Below are positions 59,120-64,000 of a stretch of DNA of 64,000 nucleotides, piece by piece (within the stretch, counting starts at the first letter, position 1; each line of letters opens with the position of its first letter). Location of the stretch: the NCBI RefSeq assembly GCF_900066015.1, contig NZ_LN890655.1, forward strand, positions 3,698,726-3,762,725. Direction: 5' to 3'. The stretch comes from Candidatus Promineifilum breve (GTDB taxonomy: Bacteria > Chloroflexota > Anaerolineae > Promineifilales > Promineifilaceae). A program made the translations under genes and the position numbers. The notes beneath the pieces were generated by a model. That model had not been told where the DNA came from and searched no databases. It worked only from the letters and a program-made list of their open reading frames with translations.

Positions 59120-59791
59120 ATGGAACTTCCAGTTTATAACATGGCCGGCGAACAGGTGAGCACCTTCGAGCTACCGGCTACCATTTTTGAAGCGAATATC
59201 AATCGCGACCTGATGCACCAGGCGCTCGTCCGCCAATTGGCGAACAAGCGGCTGGGCACGCACAAGGCCAAGACCCGCTCCGAGGTGAACCGCACCACGG
59301 CCAAGGTCTATCGCCAGAAGGGCACGGGTCGCGCGCGCCACGGCAGCCGCAAGGCGCCGATCTTCGTCGGCGGCGGTGTGGTCCACGGGCCATTGCCGCG
59401 CAAATATACCAAGCAGATGCCGCGCAAAATGCGCCGCGCCGCGCTGTGCTCGGCGCTGTCGGTGAAGGCCGAACAGGGCGACATCGTCTTGCTCGACCAG
59501 ATCAGCATGGACGCGCCCAAGACGAAGCACATCGCCGGGATGATGAAGTCATTGACCAACGGCGAGAGCGTTCTGCTGCTGCTGGCCGACCGCAACGAGA
59601 TCGTCGAAAAGTCGGCGCGCAACCTGACGGACGTAAAAACGCTGCGGGCCAACTATCTCAATATCCGTGATCTGCTGGGCTACAGCAAGATCGTCATGCC
59701 CTTGGCGGCGCTCGACGTCGTGTCCGGTTTCCTGGAGCAGGAAGCCGGCGACGAGTGGGTGGATGCCGAAGACGCGACGGTGGAGGCGTAA
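59120..59791 (+). CDS. rplD: 50S ribosomal protein L4
   Basis: This 223-residue protein starts [15 protein letters not shown] after GGGAGA. The exit-tunnel loop shows [34 protein letters not shown]. In E. coli L4 represses its own S10 operon; here the leader before rpsJ is too short for the same mechanism. Confidence 0.97.
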   Translation: MELPVYNMAGEQVSTFELPATIFEANINRDLMHQALVRQLANKRLGTHKAKTRSEVNRTTAKVYRQKGTGRARHGSRKAPIFVGGGVVHGPLPRKYTKQMPRKMRRAALCSALSVKAEQGDIVLLDQISMDAPKTKHIAGMMKSLTNGESVLLLLADRNEIVEKSARNLTDVKTLRANYLNIRDLLGYSKIVMPLAALDVVSGFLEQEAGDEWVDAEDATVEA

Positions 59792-59793
59792 TC

Positions 59794-60087
59794 ATGCATT
59801 GGCGCGACATCATTCGCCGGCCGGTTGTGACCGAAAAGAGCAACCTTCTGGCCGACCTCAATAATCAGTATACGTTTGTGGTTCATCCGCGCGCGAACAA
59901 GATGCAGGTGAAGCAGGCCATCGAACTGGCCTGGCCCAACGTGCGCGTCGAAAAGATCCGCATCGCCAATATGCCCGCCAAGCGCGCCCGTCGTCTGCGC
60001 CGCGTGACCATTCGCAAGGACGGCTGGAAGAAGGCCATCGTCACGTTGCAGCCCGGCAATCGCATCGACTTGTTCGAGGGCGTATAA
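59794..60087 (+). CDS. rplW: 50S ribosomal protein L23
   Basis: This 97-residue protein has IIRRPVVTEKSNLLAD and YTFVVHPRANKMQVKQAIELAWPNVRVEKIRIANM, typical of L23 at the tunnel exit, where SRP and trigger factor dock. It starts two bases after the rplD stop. Confidence 0.97.
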   Translation: MHWRDIIRRPVVTEKSNLLADLNNQYTFVVHPRANKMQVKQAIELAWPNVRVEKIRIANMPAKRARRLRRVTIRKDGWKKAIVTLQPGNRIDLFEGV

Positions 60088-60111
60088 GTTGGCGCCTGAC
60101 TGGAGGAATCA

Positions 60112-60951
60112 ATGCCTGTAAAACTATTTAAGCCAACTTCGCCGGGCCGACGCGATATGAGCGGCTATACGTTCGAGGAAATCACCCGGTCGAAGCCGGA
60201 GAAAAGCCTGGTGTACGGCCTGCGCAAGCGCGGCGGCCGTAATGTGCGCGGCAAGATCACCGTGCGCCATCAGGGCGGCGGCCATAAGCGGCTCTACCGT
60301 GACATCGATTTCAAGCGCGACAAGGCCAACATCCCGGCCCGTGTGGCGTCCATCGAATACGACCCGAACCGCTCGGCGCGCATCGCCTTGCTGGCCTATG
60401 CCGACGGCGAAAAGCGCTACATCCTGGCTCCGTTGGGGGTCAAGGTGGGCGATCAGCTCATCAGCAGCGCCAAGGCCGAAATTCGACCGGGCAATTGTAT
60501 GCCGCTGCGCAACATCCCGTTGGGCACGACCATTCACAACATCGAGTTGTATCCCGGCCGCGGCGGCCAGATGGTGCGCTCGGCCGGTGTATCGGCCCAA
60601 TTGATGGCTAAGGATCATGCGCAATACGCCACGATCCGCCTGCCGTCCGGTGAAGAGCGCTACGTCTTGCAGGAATGCATGGCAACCATCGGCCAGGTCG
60701 GCAACGTGGAGCACGGCAATATCAAGCTGGGCAAGGCCGGCCGCAACCGTCACAAGGGCATTCGCCCGTCGGTGCGTGGCTCGGTGATGAGTCCGCGCGA
60801 CCATCCCCACGGCGGTGGCGAGGGCACGTCGCCCATCGGCATGGCCGCGCCGAAGACGCCTTGGGGCAAGATCGCCCTGGGCAAGCGGACACGCAACAAC
60901 AAATCGACGGACAAATATATCTTCCGTCGTCGCGGCAAGAAGCGTAGATAG
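60112..60951 (+). CDS. rplB: 50S ribosomal protein L2
   Basis: This 279-residue protein has the conserved [17 protein letters not shown]-like segment near residue 55 and the C-terminal [26 protein letters not shown] with the critical histidine. Its stop TAG is the first triplet of the TAGGTTCTAGG repeat. AGGA precedes ATG 60112. Confidence 0.97.
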   Translation: MPVKLFKPTSPGRRDMSGYTFEEITRSKPEKSLVYGLRKRGGRNVRGKITVRHQGGGHKRLYRDIDFKRDKANIPARVASIEYDPNRSARIALLAYADGEKRYILAPLGVKVGDQLISSAKAEIRPGNCMPLRNIPLGTTIHNIELYPGRGGQMVRSAGVSAQLMAKDHAQYATIRLPSGEERYVLQECMATIGQVGNVEHGNIKLGKAGRNRHKGIRPSVRGSVMSPRDHPHGGGEGTSPIGMAAPKTPWGKIALGKRTRNNKSTDKYIFRRRGKKRR

Positions 60952-61020
60952 GTTCTAGGTTTTAGGGGCTAGGTTCTAGGGCAGAGCGTTCTGTCCCTAG
61001 CCCCTAGCACCTAGCACCTA
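60949..61020. repeat. TAGGTTCTAGG-type palindromic array between rplB and rpsS
   Basis: The left half has TAGGTTCTAGG, then TTTTAGGGG, then CTAGGTTCTAGGG. The right half has CCCTAGCCCCTAGCACCTAG. They form a long imperfect hairpin inside a ribosomal operon. The word is a common dispersed intergenic repeat in Chloroflexota. Confidence 0.78.
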
Positions 61021-61036
61021 CGAATGGAGACTGAAT

Positions 61037-61318
61037 ATGTCACGTTCATTGAAGAAAGGGCCATTTATTGAGCCGAAACTTCTGAAGAAGGTGGAAGATC
61101 TGAATACCGCGCGCAAGCGCCAGGTTATCCGCACGTGGTCGCGGGCCAGCACCGTCTTCCCCCAGATGGTCGGCCACACGATCGCTGTCTACGATGGCCG
61201 CCGCCACGTTCCGATCTACATCACGGAAAATATGGTGGGCCACAAGCTGGGCGAATTCGCGCCGACGCGTTTGTTCCGCGGCCACGTGGCTAAGTCGGAG
61301 AAGAAGGGGCGGAAGTAA
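61037..61318 (+). CDS. rpsS: 30S ribosomal protein S19
   Basis: This 93-residue protein starts [19 protein letters not shown] and contains [46 protein letters not shown], the classic S19 core. A GGAGA site follows the repeat element directly, so the repeat did not remove translation signals. Confidence 0.97.
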   Translation: MSRSLKKGPFIEPKLLKKVEDLNTARKRQVIRTWSRASTVFPQMVGHTIAVYDGRRHVPIYITENMVGHKLGEFAPTRLFRGHVAKSEKKGRK

Positions 61319-61320
61319 TC

Positions 61321-61689
61321 ATGGCTGATGTATTTGAAGTCAAAGCGATTGCCCGCCACATCCCCATGGGGACGCAGAAAGTGCGCCTGGTGGTGAACGC
61401 GGTGCGCGGCAAGGGTGCGTCTGAGGCGCTGGATGCGCTGCGATTCATGCCCCAGGCCGCGGCCGAGCCGGTATTCAAGCTCATCGCCTCGGCGGTGGCC
61501 AATGCCGAAGAGAATTATGGGCTGGAGATGGACGAACTGGTCGTCAGCGAGATCTGGGCCGACGAAGGCCCGCGCCACCGCAAAGCGCCGCACGGCGGCC
61601 GTTTTGCCGGTCGCGGTCGCTTCCGGCCCATTGTACGCCGTTCATCACATATCACGGTCGTGCTGGCCGAGCGCGAGGCGGCCCAATAG
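61321..61689 (+). CDS. rplV: 50S ribosomal protein L22
   Basis: This 122-residue protein has KAIARHIPMGTQKVRLVVNAVRGK and the late loop DEGPRHRKAPHGGRFAGRGRFRPIVRRSSHITVVL, which lines the exit tunnel. It starts two bases after the rpsS stop. Confidence 0.97.
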   Translation: MADVFEVKAIARHIPMGTQKVRLVVNAVRGKGASEALDALRFMPQAAAEPVFKLIASAVANAEENYGLEMDELVVSEIWADEGPRHRKAPHGGRFAGRGRFRPIVRRSSHITVVLAEREAAQ

Positions 61690-61731
61690 GGCCGGGCGCT
61701 AACTGATCCGGTTTGCCGGATGGAGGATTAA

Positions 61732-62397
61732 GTGGGACGAAAAGTACACCCAGTAGGCTTTCGCCTGAAGTCGATCCGTGATTGGAATGCCCGGTGGTAT
61801 GCCGAAGGCGGCCGGTATCGCGCGCTCTTGCAGGAAGACATGGTCATCCGCCGCGTGGTCAAGCAAGACCTGAACGCCGCCGGCGTGGCCCATATCGAGA
61901 TTGAGCGCTTCCCGAACCAGGTGCAGGTGACCATTCACACGGCCCGGCCGGGTATCGTCATCGGCCGCAAGGGCGCGGCGGTGAAGGACCTGCGCCAGAA
62001 GCTGAAGGACCTGACCGGCAAGACGGTGCGCGTCGAGGTGGAAGAGATCACCCAGCCCGACGCCAACGCCCAACTCATCGCCGAGAACATCACCGGCCAG
62101 TTGGAGCGCCGCATCTCCCATAGCCGGGCTATGAAGCGCGCGGTCTTGCAGGCCATGCGCTCCGGCGTCAAGGGCATTCGCATCGAGGCCAGCGGCCGGC
62201 TCTCCGGCTCGGAAATGGCCCGCAACGAAAAGCTGTGGGAAGGGCGTGTGCCGCGCAATATGATTCGCGCCGACCTGGACTATGGCTTCGCCGAGGCGCT
62301 GACCACCTACGGCCGTATCGGCGTGAAGGTCTGGGTCTTCAAGGGTGAAATCCTGCCGCAGCGCGTGGAAGCGACCGACGTCTACATTAGTGAATAG
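61732..62397 (+). CDS. rpsC: 30S ribosomal protein S3
   Basis: This 221-residue protein starts with GTG 61732 (VGRKVHPVGFRLKSIRDWNARWYAEG). It has a KH domain with RPGIVIGRKGAAVKDLRQKL and the C-terminal GRVPRNMIRADLDYGFAEALTTYGRIGVKVWVFKGE. Its stop TAG is the first triplet of the TAGTGGACAGTGG repeat. Confidence 0.97.
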   Translation: MGRKVHPVGFRLKSIRDWNARWYAEGGRYRALLQEDMVIRRVVKQDLNAAGVAHIEIERFPNQVQVTIHTARPGIVIGRKGAAVKDLRQKLKDLTGKTVRVEVEEITQPDANAQLIAENITGQLERRISHSRAMKRAVLQAMRSGVKGIRIEASGRLSGSEMARNEKLWEGRVPRNMIRADLDYGFAEALTTYGRIGVKVWVFKGEILPQRVEATDVYISE

Positions 62398-62467
62398 TGG
62401 ACAGTGGACAGTGGTTAGCGGTCAGTGCGTTTTACTGACCATTGTCCACTGACCACTAACCATTGAT
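62395..62467. repeat. TAGTGGACAGTGG-type palindromic array between rpsC and rplP
   Basis: The left half reads TAGTGGACAGTGGACAGTGG then TTAGCGGTCAGTG. The right half has ACTGACCATTGTCCACTGAC then CACTAACCATTG. It forms an imperfect hairpin. It lies inside the S10 operon and precedes the GCGGAGAAAG site of rplP. Confidence 0.75.
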
Positions 62468-62485
62468 TAAGCGGAGAAAGTCATC

Positions 62486-62902
62486 ATGTTAATGCCCAAA
62501 CGGGTAAAGTATCGCAAGCAGTTCCGGGGCCGCATGCAAGGCATGGCCAAGGGCGGTACGACGCTGCTAAACGGCGAATTCGGCTTGCAGGCGCTGGAGG
62601 CCGGCTGGGTCACCAGCCGCCAGATCGAGGCCATCCGCCGCTCGATCGTGCGCCAGATGCGCCGCCGCGGCAAATACTGGGTTCGCATCTTCCCCGACAA
62701 GCCCGTTACCGCCAAGCCGGCGGAAACCCGCATGGGTAAGGGCAAGGGTTCGGTCGACCATTGGGTGGCCGTCGTGAAGCCCGGCCGGGTGATCTTCGAG
62801 GTCTCCGGCGTGCCCGACGATATTGCCCTGGCGGCCCTGCGCTCGGCCGGCTACAAGCTGCCGATTCGGACGCAGGTTATCACGCGCGAGGAGGCCCTGT
62901 AA
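62486..62902 (+). CDS. rplP: 50S ribosomal protein L16
   Basis: This 138-residue protein has [19 protein letters not shown] and [79 protein letters not shown], the standard L16 sequence. Its stop codon overlaps the rpmC ATG (TAATG). Confidence 0.97.
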   Translation: MLMPKRVKYRKQFRGRMQGMAKGGTTLLNGEFGLQALEAGWVTSRQIEAIRRSIVRQMRRRGKYWVRIFPDKPVTAKPAETRMGKGKGSVDHWVAVVKPGRVIFEVSGVPDDIALAALRSAGYKLPIRTQVITREEAL

Positions 62903-63318
62903 TGGCGAATATCGTCGAACTCAATCAGATGAGCAACGATAAGCTCGAAAAGAAGCTGGAAGAGGCGCGCGAAGAGTTGTTCAACCTGCGCTTCCAGGTG
63001 GCCTCGGCCCGGCTGGAAAACACGTCCCGCTTGCGCGTGGTACGCCGCGAGGTGGCCCAGGTGGAGACGGTTCTCCACCAGCGCGTGCTGGCGACGGAAG
63101 CCGCGGCGGCCGAGCCGGAGATCGCCACCCGTCTGAAGGGTAAGGAATGGCAGTCCAACGCCCGGTACGTCTACGAGGACAGCGCCTGGCAAGTGGAATT
63201 CAATGAGAAAGGCGGCAAGAAGCTGGCGACGGCCTGGGTGAACCTGAACAAGGTGCAGCCCAAGGGCCGGGGTGCCAAGGCGCCGCAGATGGTCGTCCGC
63301 CACGAGTTGGCGCGTTAA
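62902..63318 (+). CDS. rpmC: 50S ribosomal protein L29 with a long C-terminal extension
   Basis: This 138-residue protein contains L29 in residues 1-65: QMSNDKLEKKLEEAREELFNLRFQVASARLENTSRLRVVRREVAQVETVL. The usual protein is about 65-70 residues. Residues 66-138 are an added part with ATRLKGKEWQSNARYVYEDSAWQVEF and a basic end KVQPKGRGAKAPQM. One continuous frame exists and the extension is charged, so it is not obvious read-through junk. L29 lies by the tunnel exit, where an extension could reach rRNA or nascent-chain factors. ATG 62902 overlaps the rplP stop. Confidence 0.9.
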   Translation: MANIVELNQMSNDKLEKKLEEAREELFNLRFQVASARLENTSRLRVVRREVAQVETVLHQRVLATEAAAAEPEIATRLKGKEWQSNARYVYEDSAWQVEFNEKGGKKLATAWVNLNKVQPKGRGAKAPQMVVRHELAR

Positions 63319-63354
63319 GACGCGACGGCGCGTCGGGACACATAAGGTAACAAG

Positions 63355-63606
63355 ATGAGAGAACAGCGTAAACGACTCGTGGGCGTCGTCACCAGTGACA
63401 AAATGGACAAGACCATCGTCGTCGCCGTGGCTACCACCAAGCGCCATCCTATCTACGGCAAGATCGTCAGCCGGGTGAAGAAATATAAGGCCCACGACGA
63501 GAACAACGAAAGCCGGACGGGCGATCGGGTATTGATCATCGAATCCAGCCCCTATAGCCGGGAGAAGCGGTTCGCGCTCGTCTCCGTGCTGGAACGGGCC
63601 GACTAA
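63355..63606 (+). CDS. rpsQ: 30S ribosomal protein S17
   Basis: This 83-residue protein starts [23 protein letters not shown] and contains [20 protein letters not shown] and [18 protein letters not shown]. These are typical of S17, a primary 16S rRNA binder. Confidence 0.97.
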   Translation: MREQRKRLVGVVTSDKMDKTIVVAVATTKRHPIYGKIVSRVKKYKAHDENNESRTGDRVLIIESSPYSREKRFALVSVLERAD

Positions 63607-63624
63607 TCGTAGCGAGGCATCCCA

Positions 63625-63996
63625 ATGATTCAGAAGGAAAGTCGTCTCAACGTAGCCGATAATTCGGGAGCCCGCGAACTCCTGGTGATCCAGGTCATGG
63701 GCGGCTCGCGCCGCCGCTATGGGACCGTGGGTGACGTCGTGACCGCGACAGTGAAGAAGGCCACGCCGAACGCCACCGTGAAGAAAAGCTCGGTGGTCAA
63801 GGCCGTCATCGTGCGCACGACCAAAGAGTACAAGCGCGAAGATGGCAGCTACATTCGCTTCGACGATAACGCCGCCGTCATCCTCGACGCGGAAGGCAAG
63901 AATCCGGTCGGCACGCGCATCTTTGGGCCGGTGGCCCGCGAACTGCGCGACAAGGGTTTCGGGCGCATCCTGTCACTGGCCCCGGAGTCGCTGTAG
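63625..63996 (+). CDS. rplN: 50S ribosomal protein L14
   Basis: This 123-residue protein is complete, ending at TAG 63994-63996. It starts [33 protein letters not shown] and ends [19 protein letters not shown]. The rest of the S10/spc cluster is expected beyond the right edge. Confidence 0.97.
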   Translation: MIQKESRLNVADNSGARELLVIQVMGGSRRRYGTVGDVVTATVKKATPNATVKKSSVVKAVIVRTTKEYKREDGSYIRFDDNAAVILDAEGKNPVGTRIFGPVARELRDKGFGRILSLAPESL

Positions 63997-64000
63997 TAGG

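Noticed and set aside
62761-63318. Longer frame extending L29 upstream into rplP
   Set aside because: The additional N-terminal part overlaps rplP in another frame. ATG 62902 with TAATG coupling to rplP gives the proper L29 N-terminus.

Overview
The window is a high-GC, gene-dense bacterial chromosome segment. It most likely comes from the phylum Chloroflexota (Anaerolineae/Ardenticatenia-like). This is inferred from the EF-Tu, RNase Y and RecA sequences, a caa3-type terminal oxidase, and abundant palindromic intergenic repeat words such as TAGGGGCGAAC and TAGGTTCTAGG that recur in this phylum. No phage, transposase or CRISPR array is visible. The one clearly foreign-looking gene is a lysine-rich, AT-rich HNH protein beside tRNA-fMet.

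Layout, left to right. (1) 1-5.3 kb: a partial dynamin-type GTPase is divergent from rplU-rpmA-rpmE-tdk-hpt-cca. The intervening region carries a consensus promoter and a large inverted repeat, and L31 is fused to an RNA-polymerase-alpha-CTD-like domain. (2) 5.6-16.4 kb: mixed housekeeping genes. They are an A-type Fe-S carrier, a lipoprotein polysaccharide deacetylase, folB-folK, xthA plus a PMT-like membrane protein, rlmN, a queuosine-precursor transporter behind two tandem preQ1-I-like aptamers, thiamine pyrophosphokinase, sppA and a GNAT protein. (3) 16.6-24 kb: an ECF sigma factor, a membrane protein of unknown function, a caa3 cytochrome oxidase operon (subunits II-cyt c, I, IV, III), then ctaG and SURF1. 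(4) 24-33.7 kb: a transglutaminase membrane protein, a GAF-PAS-cyclase, an AI-2E family transporter, an envelope glycan/lipid group (methyltransferase, GT4, flippase-like) and a 3-hydroxyacyl-CoA dehydrogenase. (5) 33.7-41.5 kb: rny, recX, a roughly 0.5-kb unexplained structured gap, recA, GNAT, phhB, argF, a small unknown, a Crp/Fnr regulator, HNH and tRNA-fMet. (6) 41.5-49.2 kb: a TPP riboswitch controlling thiBPQ, a site-2 protease, an HD protein, a TyrA-like dehydrogenase and a GT4. (7) 49.3-64 kb: rpoB (without rpoC) followed by the str and S10 clusters rpsL-rpsG-fusA-tuf-rpsJ-rplC-rplD-rplW-rplB-rpsS-rplV-rpsC-rplP-rpmC-rpsQ-rplN, running off the right edge.

The best leads for something not routinely described are: the tandem preQ1 aptamers; the L31-alphaCTD fusion and the doubled-length L29; the separation of rpoB from rpoC; the possible leader peptide and hairpin before rpsL; the recA-recX gap; and the palindromic repeat words whose first triplet supplies the stop codon of the preceding gene, including two insertions inside the S10 operon. 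All calls come from reading the sequence and from family knowledge; no database search was run.
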